A stretch of 64,000 nucleotides of DNA. It comes from Vreelandella halophila (GTDB taxonomy: Bacteria; Pseudomonadota; Gammaproteobacteria; Pseudomonadales; Oleiphilaceae). This document shows positions 8,601-18,214 of this stretch, one piece after another. The stretch covers positions 376,087 through 440,086 of the forward strand of contig NZ_JACHUZ010000013.1 of NCBI RefSeq assembly GCF_019903425.1, in the 5' to 3' direction. The position numbers and the translations under genes were made by a program. How positions within the stretch are numbered: the first letter of the stretch is position 1; the number at the start of each line of letters is the position of its first letter. Below the pieces are notes generated by a model that worked only from the letters and a program-made list of their open reading frames with translations, searched no databases and had not been told where the DNA came from.

Positions 8601-9803
8601 TCAGTTCGCGGAATCCACCAGGCTGTAGTCCAGCTTGTTCTCCTCCGGCGAGCTGTTGATCCGGCTTACGGTGCTCCAGTAGCGGGTAATGATGTACAGG
8701 ATGCACGCGAAGTAGATCCCGATCACCAGGGCACCGACCCACTGGATCTTGAGGAACTCCAGCTGGAACAGCAGGGTCAGGCCGATCATCGCCGCCAGGT
8801 TGCCCGCAAAGTAGCGTCCCTTGCCAAAGCGCTTCACCGTCAGGTTCAGGTTGTCGGTGTAGAGCCGGATCAGCGAGTCCAGGGAGTTGATGACCATGGT
8901 GATGCCCACCGTGACCATGAGGATGTTGAACACACCCGTGGTGCCGATGTCCTCAAGGTGATAGTAGTACAGCACCGTGAACCAGATACCGATGGCGATC
9001 GACGGCAGGAAGAGCATGGCCAGCAGCAGCTGCCAGGTGCGCAGACCGCCCACAAAACGCGAGGTGAACTGGCCGATCATGATGGACCAGGCAAACCACC
9101 AGTACAGATAGAAGGCGTGGTAGTCACTCAGCGGCAGCATGAACTCGTGGATGTTGCCGAAATAGCCACCCAATAGGCTGAGGGTCCCGGCAAAATCGCC
9201 GAAAGTTCCGTTCTCCGTCATGAAGGCGTAGTACCAGAACAGCGCGATCAGCCCGATGAACATCCAGCTGGTGCTCACACTCAGTACCCGAACGTACTTG
9301 AGGCTGGTGCTGGAGTAGACGGCCATGGCGATGGAGATGAACACAATGGCGTAGAACACCGTCTGTGCCGTGCCGTCATCGCCCATTTCCGGCAGATACC
9401 AGGGGAGGTTCTTAAGCAGAAGGTAGGCGGTAAAGGCACAGGTGCCGATGATCACCACGTTGTTGATGACCTTCACCAGCGGAATCTCGAAGAACTTCAC
9501 CCGAGGTTCGATCACGCAGAAATAGAAGCAGGTAAGGAAGTAGAAGCCCCAGATCAGGAAGGCCCAGAACCCGAACTCGATCGCGAGCGGGTTGGTAACG
9601 CTGTAGTCCTCCGCATAGCCACCGAATTCAGTGAGCGGGAACATGATCAGGCCCACGTCGAGGCCGGATGTGAACAGAATGGCCATGAAGGTGAAGGTAC
9701 GCACCGGGGTCACGCCCACCACCTGCAGGTTGCCCCATCGCAGGAGAATCACTGCAATCATGGTAAAGGTGAATACCAGTCCGATACTTAACCAGGTCAA
9801 CAT
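8601..9803 (-). CDS. Short, divergent BCCT-type choline/betaine transporter
   Basis: Integral membrane protein of 400 residues with about ten hydrophobic segments. Residues 231-260 (WWFAWSIMIGQFTSRFVGGL and flanks) match the diagnostic TM8 region of BCCT transporters, and FTSGLDVGLIMFPLTEF (44-60) occupies the place of the glycine-rich TM3 motif with an Asp inside it. Typical BCCT proteins exceed 500 residues, so this is a shortened or divergent member. Its position 127 bases after betA makes choline or betaine the likely substrate. Start is ATG at 9803; the upstream sequence has an AGGAG-type site. Confidence 0.68.
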   Translation of the reverse strand: MLTWLSIGLVFTFTMIAVILLRWGNLQVVGVTPVRTFTFMAILFTSGLDVGLIMFPLTEFGGYAEDYSVTNPLAIEFGFWAFLIWGFYFLTCFYFCVIEPRVKFFEIPLVKVINNVVIIGTCAFTAYLLLKNLPWYLPEMGDDGTAQTVFYAIVFISIAMAVYSSTSLKYVRVLSVSTSWMFIGLIALFWYYAFMTENGTFGDFAGTLSLLGGYFGNIHEFMLPLSDYHAFYLYWWFAWSIMIGQFTSRFVGGLRTWQLLLAMLFLPSIAIGIWFTVLYYYHLEDIGTTGVFNILMVTVGITMVINSLDSLIRLYTDNLNLTVKRFGKGRYFAGNLAAMIGLTLLFQLEFLKIQWVGALVIGIYFACILYIITRYWSTVSRINSSPEENKLDYSLVDSAN

Positions 9804-9930
9804 AAACCAACTCCTTTGCTGGTTGCGGCGTCAATTTGCTTTCTTATGGCAATAACTCCCCTACCGGGCCGCCTGGAGCCGTTTACAGGCCGCCCGTAAC
9901 AGCGTTTGTGACACTGGGTAGGAGAAGTGC

Positions 9931-11616
9931 CTAGCGGAGCACGCGCTCGGGCTCTCCGGCCCGTTGGCGCACACGCCAGTGCTCGTCCATTCCCACCGGC
10001 GCATCCAGCGGCGCCTCGGGCTGACGCCCGCGGATCAGGTCCGCGGCGCGTTCAGCCACCATGATGGTCGGCCCGTTCAGATTGCCGTTGGGAATGGTTG
10101 GAAAAACGGAGGAATCGACGACACGCAGGCCACTGATGCCATGCACCCGGGTTTCCGGGTCGATCACCGCCTGCTCGTCCGTGCCCATGGGGCAGGTGCA
10201 GGAGGGGTGATAGGCGCTTTCCACGGCCTGGCGCACAAAGGCATCGATCGCCTCGTCCGAGGTGACGTCGACACCCGGCTGGATCTCTTCACCGCGATAG
10301 TCGTCCATCGCCGGCTGATTGATGATCTCGCGGGTCAGGCGCACGCAGTCGCGGAAGCCTTCGCGGTCGTCCTCGTGCTGGAGGTAGTTGAACAGGATCT
10401 CCGGCGCGGCCTTCGGATCCGCGGAGCGCACATGCACATGCCCCCGGCTTTTCGGCTTGTTGTGCCCGACGTGCACCTGGAAGCCATGACCGTCGAACGC
10501 TTCCTTGCCGTCGTAGCGCATGGCCGCCGGCAGGAAGTGATATTGGAGATCCGGCCACTCGACACCCGCCTTGGAGCGGATGAAAGCGCAGGATTCGAAG
10601 TGGTTGGTGGCGCCCAGGCCGTCCTTGTTCAGGATCCAGCGCGCACCGATCAACGCCTTGCTCAACGGGTTGAGCTTGCTGTTGAGCGAGGCGGGCTGCT
10701 TGCAGCGGAACTGGAAGTAGAACTCCAGATGGTCCTGGAGGTTCGAGCCCACGCCGGGGAGCGCGTGGTTCACCTCGATACCGGCCTTCTTGAGCACATC
10801 CGGGTTACCGATGCCGGAAAGCTGGAGGATGTGCGGTGAGCCGATGGAGCCAGCGGAGAGAATGACCTCGCTGTTGGCCTTTATATCCTGGACCTTGCCG
10901 CCACGCTCGTAGCGCACGCCCACGGCCTGTTTGCCGTTGAGCAGGACCTTGTGCACCAGCGCGCCTGTCATCACAGTGAGGTTAGAGCGGTTCATCACCG
11001 GCCGCAGGTAGGCGTTGGCGGTGGAAGAACGCCGACCGTTCTGCACGGTCATGTGCATGGGGCCGAAGCCTTCCTGCTGATGACCGTTGTAGTCCTTCGT
11101 CACGGGGTAGCCGGCCTGTTCACCGGCGTCGATGAAGGCCTGGTACAGGGGGTTCTTCATGTTGTTGCCGTTGTTGGTGCCCAACGGCCCGGCGTCGCCA
11201 CGGTACATGTCACCGCCGAACACCCAGGTTTCGGCCTTTTTGAAGTACGGCAGGCAGTTCTGGTAGTTCCAGCCGTCGGCACCGTGCGCTTCCCATTCGT
11301 CAAAGTCCTTCGCGTGGCCGCGCACGTAGACCATGCCGTTGATGGATGAGGAGCCGCCCAGTACCTTGCCGCGCGGGCAGTGCATGCGGCGGTTGTCGAG
11401 GTACGGTTCCGGTTCGGTGTGGAACTGCCAGGCGAACTTGCTGGTGTTCATGGGGATGGACAGCGCCGTGGGCATCTGGATGAAGATGCTGCGGTCGCTG
11501 CCACCGGTTTCGAGCAGCAGGACCCGGTGGTGGGGGTCTTCTGTGAGCCGGTTCGCCAGCACGCAGCCGGCTGAGCCGGCACCGACGATGATGGTGTCGT
11601 ATTGGTGTTTACTCAT
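9931..11616 (-). CDS. betA: Choline dehydrogenase, GMC oxidoreductase
   Basis: FAD enzyme, normally membrane-associated, oxidising choline to betaine aldehyde (and often onward to betaine). The 561-residue protein has the FAD motif [14 protein letters not shown] near the N-terminus, GMC signature regions [18 protein letters not shown] and [17 protein letters not shown], and the C-terminal active-site region HPSCTCPMG with [10 protein letters not shown]. Length agrees with Escherichia coli BetA (556). I chose ATG 11616 ([14 protein letters not shown]) with GGAAGAAG upstream; the frame extends to 11661 without support. Third gene of betI-betB-betA. Confidence 0.92.
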   Translation of the reverse strand: MSKHQYDTIIVGAGSAGCVLANRLTEDPHHRVLLLETGGSDRSIFIQMPTALSIPMNTSKFAWQFHTEPEPYLDNRRMHCPRGKVLGGSSSINGMVYVRGHAKDFDEWEAHGADGWNYQNCLPYFKKAETWVFGGDMYRGDAGPLGTNNGNNMKNPLYQAFIDAGEQAGYPVTKDYNGHQQEGFGPMHMTVQNGRRSSTANAYLRPVMNRSNLTVMTGALVHKVLLNGKQAVGVRYERGGKVQDIKANSEVILSAGSIGSPHILQLSGIGNPDVLKKAGIEVNHALPGVGSNLQDHLEFYFQFRCKQPASLNSKLNPLSKALIGARWILNKDGLGATNHFESCAFIRSKAGVEWPDLQYHFLPAAMRYDGKEAFDGHGFQVHVGHNKPKSRGHVHVRSADPKAAPEILFNYLQHEDDREGFRDCVRLTREIINQPAMDDYRGEEIQPGVDVTSDEAIDAFVRQAVESAYHPSCTCPMGTDEQAVIDPETRVHGISGLRVVDSSVFPTIPNGNLNGPTIMVAERAADLIRGRQPEAPLDAPVGMDEHWRVRQRAGEPERVLR

Positions 11617-11695
11617 GGTCTTCTTCCGGTGTCGTTGCCGGGGGAGGGCGGGGCACCCCACCCTCCCCCTGATCGAGTTCGTCGGAAAACGCCAG

Positions 11696-13159
11696 TCAGA
11701 AAGGCGCCTCGATATCTCCCATGCCTACATAGACGGACTTGAGCTGGGTGTAGTGATTGATGGTCGCCGCGCCGTTCTCGCGGCCGATGCCGGACTGCTT
11801 GTAGCCGCCCACCGGCATCTCCGAGGGTGATTCGTTATAGGCGTTGATCCAGCAGATGCCGGCCTGGATCTGGTGGATAACCCGGTGGGCGCGCTTGATG
11901 TCGCGGGTGAAGACGCCGGCGGCCAGACCGTACTGGGTGTTGTTGGTGCGGCGGATGACATCATCCTCGTCACGGAAGGTCAGCACGCTCATGACCGGGC
12001 CGAAGATCTCCTCCTTCACGATGGTCATGTCATCGGTGCAGCCGGTGAACACGGTCGGCGCCACGAAGTAGCCGCCTTCCGCGCCGGCCGGAGACAGTTC
12101 CTCGCCGCCGCAGGCCAGGGTCGCGCCTTCTTCCACGCCTTTGCGGATGTAGTCCATGACCAGGTCGCGGTGCCTGCTGGAGATCAGGGCCCCGAAGTTG
12201 GTGTCCGGATCCAGGGTGTCACCGGCGATGATGTTGTTGCGGGTGCGCTCGAGGACTTTCTCGATGAAGGTCGGGTACAGGTCCTCGTGCACAAAGACGC
12301 GGGTGCCGTTGGTGCAGATCTCGCCCTGAGTGTAGAAGTTCGCCAGCATGGCGGCGGATACGGCGTTGTCGATTTCCGCGTCATCAAAGATAATCAGCGG
12401 CGACTTGCCGCCCAGCTCCATGGTGACTTCCTTGAGCGTGGTGGCGGCGCCGGCCATGACCTTCTTGCCGGTGCCCACCTCGCCGGTAATGGAGACCTTG
12501 TCGATATTGGGTTCGTGGCTCAGCCAGCTGCCAACCTCGCCCGCACCCTGGACGACGTTGAACACGCCCGCCGGCATGCCGGCTTCCATGAGGATTTCCG
12601 CCAGCTTCAGTGCACCCAGCGGGGTTTCCTCGGAGGGCTTGAAGATCATGCTGTTGCCGCAGGCCAGCGCGGGCGCGGACTTCCAGCAGGCGATCTGCAG
12701 CGGGTAGTTCCAGGCGCCGATGCCCGCGCACACGCCCAGCGGCTCGCGCCGGGTGTAGTAGAAGTCGCCGCCCAGGTCCTGCTGGTTGCCTTCCAGAGCC
12801 GGGGCAAGGCCGGCGTAGAATTCCAGGGAGTCGGCACCGGTGTTCACGTCCACCTCGCTGGCTTCCTGCCAGGGTTTGCCGGTGTCGAGCACTTCCACCT
12901 TCGCCAGTTCGTCGTTGCGTTCGCGCAGCAGCGCCACGGCCCGATTGAGGATGCGGGCGCGCTCCATACCGGTCATGGCGGACCAGGTGGCAAAGCCTTC
13001 GCGGGCGCTTTCCAGCGCGGCTTGGCGCACGCTTTCATCCGCCACCTCAACTTCGTAGATCACCTCACCGGTGCCCGGGTTGACCACCTCGAAGGTTTCA
13101 CCGGTGCTGTTGGCCATGGGTTGGCCGGCCACAAAGTTCTGGTAGCGGGTCAGTGGCAT
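11696..13159 (-). CDS. betB: Betaine aldehyde dehydrogenase
   Basis: NAD(P)-dependent aldehyde dehydrogenase converting betaine aldehyde to glycine betaine in the cytoplasm. The 487-residue protein shows the [13 protein letters not shown] and [12 protein letters not shown] cofactor region, the catalytic Glu motif MELGGKSP and the nucleophile Cys in [12 protein letters not shown]. Its start overlaps the end of betI by 10 bases and betA follows 79 bases later, the usual bet order. Confidence 0.94.
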   Translation of the reverse strand: MPLTRYQNFVAGQPMANSTGETFEVVNPGTGEVIYEVEVADESVRQAALESAREGFATWSAMTGMERARILNRAVALLRERNDELAKVEVLDTGKPWQEASEVDVNTGADSLEFYAGLAPALEGNQQDLGGDFYYTRREPLGVCAGIGAWNYPLQIACWKSAPALACGNSMIFKPSEETPLGALKLAEILMEAGMPAGVFNVVQGAGEVGSWLSHEPNIDKVSITGEVGTGKKVMAGAATTLKEVTMELGGKSPLIIFDDAEIDNAVSAAMLANFYTQGEICTNGTRVFVHEDLYPTFIEKVLERTRNNIIAGDTLDPDTNFGALISSRHRDLVMDYIRKGVEEGATLACGGEELSPAGAEGGYFVAPTVFTGCTDDMTIVKEEIFGPVMSVLTFRDEDDVIRRTNNTQYGLAAGVFTRDIKRAHRVIHQIQAGICWINAYNESPSEMPVGGYKQSGIGRENGAATINHYTQLKSVYVGMGDIEAPF

Positions 13160-13755
13160 GGTTCGACTCCGTGCTGTGTCAGTGTGTCGTTGATAAACGC
13201 CTGGCAGAGTTTCTCGCTCTCGCGGAAGCCCTCTTCCTGGTCAGGCCATAGAGCACTGCGCAGCCAGAACCCGTCGATCAGTGCGGCGGTCTGCTTCGCG
13301 GCGCTCCGAGCCACCTCTGCCGGCAACAGCTGCCGGAATGAATAGCAGAGGTTGCTGTAGAGGCGGCGGTTGTTAATGTGCTGCAGACGCGCCAGCCCAG
13401 GTTCATGCATCGCCCGGGCCCAGAAACTGAGCCAGGTACGGGTGGTGGCCGTGGAGCGCTGGAAGTCACTGAAGTTGGCTTCCACGATCGCCATCAGCCG
13501 CTCCTGGGGCGTGAGTGTCCCGGCTCCGGTGTGCTCCAGAAGCGCGAGCTTGAGTTCCTCAAGCAGCTGGCGCAGCGTGGCCTCGATCAGCGCCTGCTTG
13601 CCTCCGAAGTAGTGGCTGATCAGGCCCGACGACATACCAGCGGTGCGGCTTATCGCGCCAATAGTGGCGCTCTGGAGCCCCAGCTCACCCACCACTTCAA
13701 GGGTGGCTTCAATGAGCTGGCGCCTGCGTTCTTCCTTGACTCCTACTTTGGGCAT
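13150..13755 (-). CDS. betI: TetR-family choline-responsive repressor
   Basis: Repressor of the bet operon, released by choline. The 201-residue protein has a TetR-type N-terminal DNA-binding domain (helix-turn-helix around 30-50, [20 protein letters not shown]) followed by [12 protein letters not shown] and an all-helical ligand domain, and closely resembles known BetI proteins. First gene of the operon, overlapping betB. An operator-like dyad lies directly ahead of the start codon (13759-13778), consistent with autoregulation. Confidence 0.93.
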   Translation of the reverse strand: MPKVGVKEERRRQLIEATLEVVGELGLQSATIGAISRTAGMSSGLISHYFGGKQALIEATLRQLLEELKLALLEHTGAGTLTPQERLMAIVEANFSDFQRSTATTRTWLSFWARAMHEPGLARLQHINNRRLYSNLCYSFRQLLPAEVARSAAKQTAALIDGFWLRSALWPDQEEGFRESEKLCQAFINDTLTQHGVEPCH

Positions 13756-13758
13756 AAG

Positions 13759-13778
13759 TTGATTAACCGTTCAATTAA
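13759..13778. promoter_or_regulatory. Candidate BetI operator upstream of betI
   Basis: The imperfect dyad TTGATTAACCGTTCAATTAA lies 3 bases upstream of the betI start codon, where autoregulatory BetI sites are expected. A related sequence, TTAACTGGACGATCAATTAA, occurs at 34962-34981 ahead of the porin-like gene; they agree at 13 of 20 positions and in the following AATAA. Assignment to BetI is inference from position and symmetry. Confidence 0.6.
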
Positions 13779-13934
13779 AATAAGGATAGCCTGCTGATCG
13801 CCATTGATCAACAGGCGCGTGAGCAGTTGATGGTAACCCAACCGCAGAGAGCTTTCAGATCAGCAGCCTGTCGATAGGATGCTTTTTCGGATTTCCGCTA
13901 CACTGGCGGCAGCACGCAATGGCCCGGGAGGCTC

Positions 13935-15965
13935 ATGACACCACTCCGCTTCGTCGACCGCCTGAAGTTTTTCCTGGAGCGCCAACTGATCAAGGGGGCT
14001 TTTTTTCAGCTGATGGTGGTTGGTCTGCTGATCGCCCTGATCTCAACGATCGGCGGCCTGCTGGTGCTGCCCCTGCAGGGCGCCTTTTCGGGGTTTGGTG
14101 AGGCCCTGTGGTGGGCCTTCCTGCGCCTGACGGACCCGGGCTATCTCGGTGATGACCAGGGCAGCTGGCAGCGGGTCGTCTCCACGCTGCTAACCATCAG
14201 TGGCTACGTCGTCTTCATGGGTACGCTCGTGGCGATCATGACCCGCTGGCTGATCAGCGCTATGACCAACCTGGAGCGCGGCCTGACTCCCGTCTCACTG
14301 AAACACCACATTGCCGTACTGGGCTGGACCAGCCGGACCCTGCCGCTGATCGCCAAGCTGCTGGGAACGACCGAGCGCATGCGCCTGTTCCTGCGCCGCA
14401 ATGATGCCAGCCGGCTGCGGCTGGTGGCGCTGGCGGACGAGGTATCCGCCCACCGGGAACACCAGCTTCGCAGCGACAGCGGTATTGGCCGACGTGCCCG
14501 CCAGGTGATCCTGCGCTCCGGCGACCCACTGCAATCGGAAGCACTGCGGCGTGTCGCCTGCCTCGACGCGGCCGCCGTCATCATTCCCGGAAGCACCAAG
14601 ACCACGGAGAGCCTGCTGAACGCGGACACCGAGACCATCAAGATCCTGCTGACCATCGCCGCCCAAGCAAAGGAGCAGAACATGCCCCTGCCCTATGTGG
14701 TCGCGGAACTCCAGGATCCACGCCGGGAGCGCCTTCTGCGCGGTGCCTACGGCGGGGACCTGGAGCTGGTGGCCGGTGATGCCATGCTCAGCCGTTTCAT
14801 GGTCCAGACACTGCGGCATCCGGGGCTGGCTGAGGTCTTCCAGGAAATGATGATCCTGCCGGAAGGCAATGAACTCTATATCCGGTTCCAGGACGAATGG
14901 GCCGGGCAGAACCTGGGGGAGCTCGCCGCGGCCAGGCCCGACGCCATCGTCCTGGGGGTTCTCGAGCGCTCGGGGGATGAGTGGCGTGTAAACCTGAACG
15001 CTCCCGAAACACGGGTACTGGAGACAGGAGATGGGCTGGTTCTGATGGCCCGGGAGTTCGAGGATACCAGCCCGGCGCGTGACAGCCGCCACCTGCCGGC
15101 ACTGGTGCGGCAGCCGGCCCCGGCACAGGCGGCTGAACCGGCACACCGTCGCATCCTTCTTCTAGGGTGGAACCACCGTGTTCCCGCCCTGATCCATGAG
15201 CTCGACAGCTACCCCGGTGAGACCGCCGACATCACCATCGTGTCATTCTGGTCCAGTACCGAACGCGAGGCCGCGGTAACGCGCTATAACCCGCAACTCA
15301 GGCGGGTCCAGTGCCGCCATGTGGAGACCGACTACCTGCTTGAGGGGGAAATCACGCAGCTGAATCCCGAGCAGTATGACTCCGTCATGCTTCTGAGCAG
15401 TGACCGCATGGCCAGCGGTGAGGAGGCGGACGCCCGGGCCATGGTTGGTTATCTCCAGCTCAGGGATCACCTGACCCGGACACAGGCCCCTGCGCCCCAG
15501 GTGCTGCTGGAGCTGACGGACCCGCATAACGAAGCGCTTCTGGTGGCCCGGGACAGCGAGGTCTTCCTGACCCCAGTCATGCTCAGCCATCTGCTGGGCC
15601 AGGTGGCCCTGCGCCGGGAGCTGCGCCTGGTCTACGACGAACTCTTCACCCAGGGAGGTGCCGAGATCGGGTTCCGGCCCGTGCCGGAGGCGTTGCGGGA
15701 GCTCGGAACCACCTTCGCGGCCATTGAACGCCATGTCGCGTCACTGGGCGAGACCGCGCTCGGCGTTTACCGTGGTCGGGCGGATTCGAGTAACCGGCAT
15801 CTGGAACTCAACCCCGAGCGCACCCTGCCCATTGAGTTGGATCCCGTCGATCACCTGGTGGTTCTGGGTGCTGACTCAGCGGCCCCAGAGCCGGTACATG
15901 ATCCGGCGGGTAACACTGGCAGGGATACTGCCGGAGAAGGACCACAGCCCCTTCATTCCCAGTGA
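13935..15965 (+). CDS. Castor/Pollux-type ion channel with TrkA-like domains
   Basis: Inner-membrane channel protein of 676 residues resembling the bacterial relatives of plant CASTOR/POLLUX. Hydrophobic segments lie at about 22-48 and 86-102, with a short pore-like region between them (WWAFLRLTDPGYLGDD) where the family filter sits. The cytoplasmic part has two Rossmann/RCK-like regions, one starting HIAVLGWTSRTLPLI (about 118) and a second starting RRILLLGWNHRVPALI (about 406). GGGAGG lies 4 bases before the ATG. Transcribed divergently from betI. Ion selectivity cannot be read directly; a role in osmotic or ionic balance would fit the bet neighbourhood. Confidence 0.75.
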   Translation: MTPLRFVDRLKFFLERQLIKGAFFQLMVVGLLIALISTIGGLLVLPLQGAFSGFGEALWWAFLRLTDPGYLGDDQGSWQRVVSTLLTISGYVVFMGTLVAIMTRWLISAMTNLERGLTPVSLKHHIAVLGWTSRTLPLIAKLLGTTERMRLFLRRNDASRLRLVALADEVSAHREHQLRSDSGIGRRARQVILRSGDPLQSEALRRVACLDAAAVIIPGSTKTTESLLNADTETIKILLTIAAQAKEQNMPLPYVVAELQDPRRERLLRGAYGGDLELVAGDAMLSRFMVQTLRHPGLAEVFQEMMILPEGNELYIRFQDEWAGQNLGELAAARPDAIVLGVLERSGDEWRVNLNAPETRVLETGDGLVLMAREFEDTSPARDSRHLPALVRQPAPAQAAEPAHRRILLLGWNHRVPALIHELDSYPGETADITIVSFWSSTEREAAVTRYNPQLRRVQCRHVETDYLLEGEITQLNPEQYDSVMLLSSDRMASGEEADARAMVGYLQLRDHLTRTQAPAPQVLLELTDPHNEALLVARDSEVFLTPVMLSHLLGQVALRRELRLVYDELFTQGGAEIGFRPVPEALRELGTTFAAIERHVASLGETALGVYRGRADSSNRHLELNPERTLPIELDPVDHLVVLGADSAAPEPVHDPAGNTGRDTAGEGPQPLHSQ

Positions 15966-16010
15966 CAGAGGCCGGAGGAGTTCCTCATGGAGACCCTCCG
16001 TGCATCTGGA

Positions 16011-17534
16011 TCAGCCGAGTATAACCGGCGCACCCGGGCCCGGCGGAATGCCCAGAGCGACCCAGACCGCGAGTAATAACGGCCATACCACGGCAAAGGC
16101 GATGGCATAGGGGAGCATCAGCGCCATCAGGGTGCCGATGCCGGCCTCCGGCCGCCAGCGCTGCACAAAGGCCAGGACAATGACCCAGTACGGGTTGAGG
16201 GGGGTGATGATGTTGGTCACCGAGTCCCCGATGCGGTAGGCGGCCTGGGTCAGTTCGGGGCTCAGCCCGGCCTGCATCAGCATGGGCACGAACACCGGGG
16301 CCAGGAAGGCGTATTTGGCCGAAGCGGAGCCAATGAACAGATTGGCCAGCATGGCGATCAGGATGAAGCCGACCGCCAGCACCGGCGCGGGCACGGCCAG
16401 CGAGGCCAACCACTGGCCACCAGTGATCGCCAGAAGCAGGCCGAGCTGGCTGTAGTTGAAGGCCTCGATGAACTGGGCCGCCACAAAGGCCAGCACAATG
16501 TAGGGCGCCAGAGCCGCGATGGTGTCCGAGAGCATGCGCGCCACGTCGTGGTTGCTGTTCAGGGTCCCGGCAGCAAACCCATAGGCCAGCCCGGGCAGCA
16601 GGAACAGGATCAGGAGCAGCGGCACCATGGCCTCGACCCAGCGGGCGAAGTTCTCCCCCTCGCCGTGGAGTGGCGCCCCGGGCACCAGCACCGCCGCGAG
16701 CACCAGGCCCAGGGTGATCCCGAATACGGCCCCGGCGGTGCGCAGCCCGCGCCCGGGATCGTCACCCAGATCGTCGTCCGCCTGGCTCTCCTGTTCCACG
16801 GTCAGTTCGACGTCCGCCTGCCGGGGCTCCACGATCCGGGCGGTCACCCACCAGCCCACCAGGGCCAGCACCAGGGTGGAGACGATCATCAGCCACCAGT
16901 TGGCCGTGACCGCGACCGCGTAATCCGGGTCCAGTATGCGCGCCCCTGTCTCCGTCAGACCCGCCAGCAATGGATCCAGAGCCGTGATCACCAGGTTGGC
17001 GCTGAACCCGGCGGAAACGCCGGCAAAGGCCGCCGCCAGCCCCGCCAGCGGTGAGCGCCCGGCCGCGTGGAACAGGATGGCCGCCAGCGGCGGAAGCACC
17101 ACGTAGCCCGCGTCCAGGGTGACCGAGGACAGGATTCCCAGGAGCACGACCATTGGCGCCAGCAGCGCCCGGGGCGTCAACCTGAGCAGTCGGGCCAGAA
17201 GTGCCGGCAGCAGCCCCGAACGTTCCGCCACGCCAATGCCCAGCATGGCCACAAGCACCAGCCCCAGCGGCGGGAACTGCATGAAGTTCTCCACCAGGTG
17301 CGACAGCAGCCACCAGAGCCCATCGCTCTCAAGCAGCCCACGGGCCTGGACCAGTTCACCCTCGCCACTGGCGCCCGCCGGCTTGCGCACGGACCACCCC
17401 GCCCAGGCGGCCACCTGGGAAAGCACCATAACGCCCCCCAGCGCCATGGCGAACAGGGTAACCGGATGCGGCAAGGCATTGCCCGCCCGCTCGATCCGAT
17501 CCAGCCAGCGGGTGGAGGAAGCCGCCTGTGTCAT
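16011..17534 (-). CDS. AbgT-family transporter (p-aminobenzoyl-glutamate type)
   Basis: Polytopic inner-membrane protein of 507 residues, the length of Escherichia coli AbgT. It has about a dozen hydrophobic segments and the family features LPHPVTLFAMAL near the N-terminus, LLGILSSVTLDAGYVVLPPL, AGFSANLVITALDPLLAGLT and IGDSVTNIITPLNPYWV. Members take up p-aminobenzoyl-glutamate or export sulfonamide-like drugs; which applies here is unknown. Its ATG overlaps the stop of the upstream GGCT-like gene (ATGA), so the two form an operon, perhaps linking glutamyl-compound transport and cleavage. Confidence 0.85.
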   Translation of the reverse strand: MTQAASSTRWLDRIERAGNALPHPVTLFAMALGGVMVLSQVAAWAGWSVRKPAGASGEGELVQARGLLESDGLWWLLSHLVENFMQFPPLGLVLVAMLGIGVAERSGLLPALLARLLRLTPRALLAPMVVLLGILSSVTLDAGYVVLPPLAAILFHAAGRSPLAGLAAAFAGVSAGFSANLVITALDPLLAGLTETGARILDPDYAVAVTANWWLMIVSTLVLALVGWWVTARIVEPRQADVELTVEQESQADDDLGDDPGRGLRTAGAVFGITLGLVLAAVLVPGAPLHGEGENFARWVEAMVPLLLILFLLPGLAYGFAAGTLNSNHDVARMLSDTIAALAPYIVLAFVAAQFIEAFNYSQLGLLLAITGGQWLASLAVPAPVLAVGFILIAMLANLFIGSASAKYAFLAPVFVPMLMQAGLSPELTQAAYRIGDSVTNIITPLNPYWVIVLAFVQRWRPEAGIGTLMALMLPYAIAFAVVWPLLLAVWVALGIPPGPGAPVILG

Positions 17535-18055
17535 GTCACGGCCCCGTGCGGCAGGACATCCTCCGGATAGATGGCCAGCTCGTTCTGGTGGCGCGCGAAA
17601 TCCGGATCATGTTGTGCCGGGGTCTGCAGGATGCGTTCAACGTAATCCACTGGAAATCCATTCTCTCGGGCGCCGATGAGGACATGGGCCCGGTACCAGC
17701 TGTAGGGCACCAGTGAGGCATCCATGTCCGTGGCAGCATACATCCGGGCCTCCAGCGACTCCCCTTGCGGCGTGCGGGGCCGGATCAGCGCCTCATCGTA
17801 ACCGTTCCCCAGCCCCTCAATCCGGTCCAGGATCGGCTTCTCCCGATCCGGGATGTCGTAGACCACGCCCAGGACCCAGTCACCGGGATCACCGGTATGG
17901 AACGCATCGCACTTGGCCGAATGGTCCTCCCGGCTGCGCTTGTGGAAGACCAGACGGTGGTGGTTCAGCCAGCCAACCGTCAGGAAACGGGATTCCGGAA
18001 CCCTTGCCTGGAGCCGGCGTATGGACATGTTGGAGCCATAGGCAAAACAGAGCAT
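17531..18055 (-). CDS. Gamma-glutamylcyclotransferase-like protein
   Basis: Protein of about 174 residues with the GGCT-like N-terminal substrate loop CFAYGSNM and the core segment VYDIPDREKPILDRIEGLGNG, whose acidic residue is a candidate for the catalytic Glu. Family members release 5-oxoproline from gamma-glutamyl compounds. I chose ATG 18055 (MLCFAYGSNM), preceded by GGAGAGAGG; the frame extends 15 codons further without support. Coupled by an ATGA overlap to the AbgT gene, which suggests a shared gamma-glutamyl or aminobenzoyl-glutamate substrate, an inference only. Confidence 0.75.
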   Translation of the reverse strand: MLCFAYGSNMSIRRLQARVPESRFLTVGWLNHHRLVFHKRSREDHSAKCDAFHTGDPGDWVLGVVYDIPDREKPILDRIEGLGNGYDEALIRPRTPQGESLEARMYAATDMDASLVPYSWYRAHVLIGARENGFPVDYVERILQTPAQHDPDFARHQNELAIYPEDVLPHGAVT

Positions 18056-18214
18056 CGTGGATCCTCTCTCCGGTAAGCATGCAGTAAACGAAACTGCCAC
18101 TGTTACCTGCTCCGAGCAATACGTGGGGTGGAAAGATCCTTTAGTACCTGACCGCCCTTATGGCAGTGTTTCAGGCCAGAATGGTCGGCACACCTGATCG
18201 GGGCCGTGCGCCGC

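Noticed and set aside
11873-13345. 490-codon open frame opposite betB and betI
   Set aside because: Antisense shadow of two well-supported bet genes.
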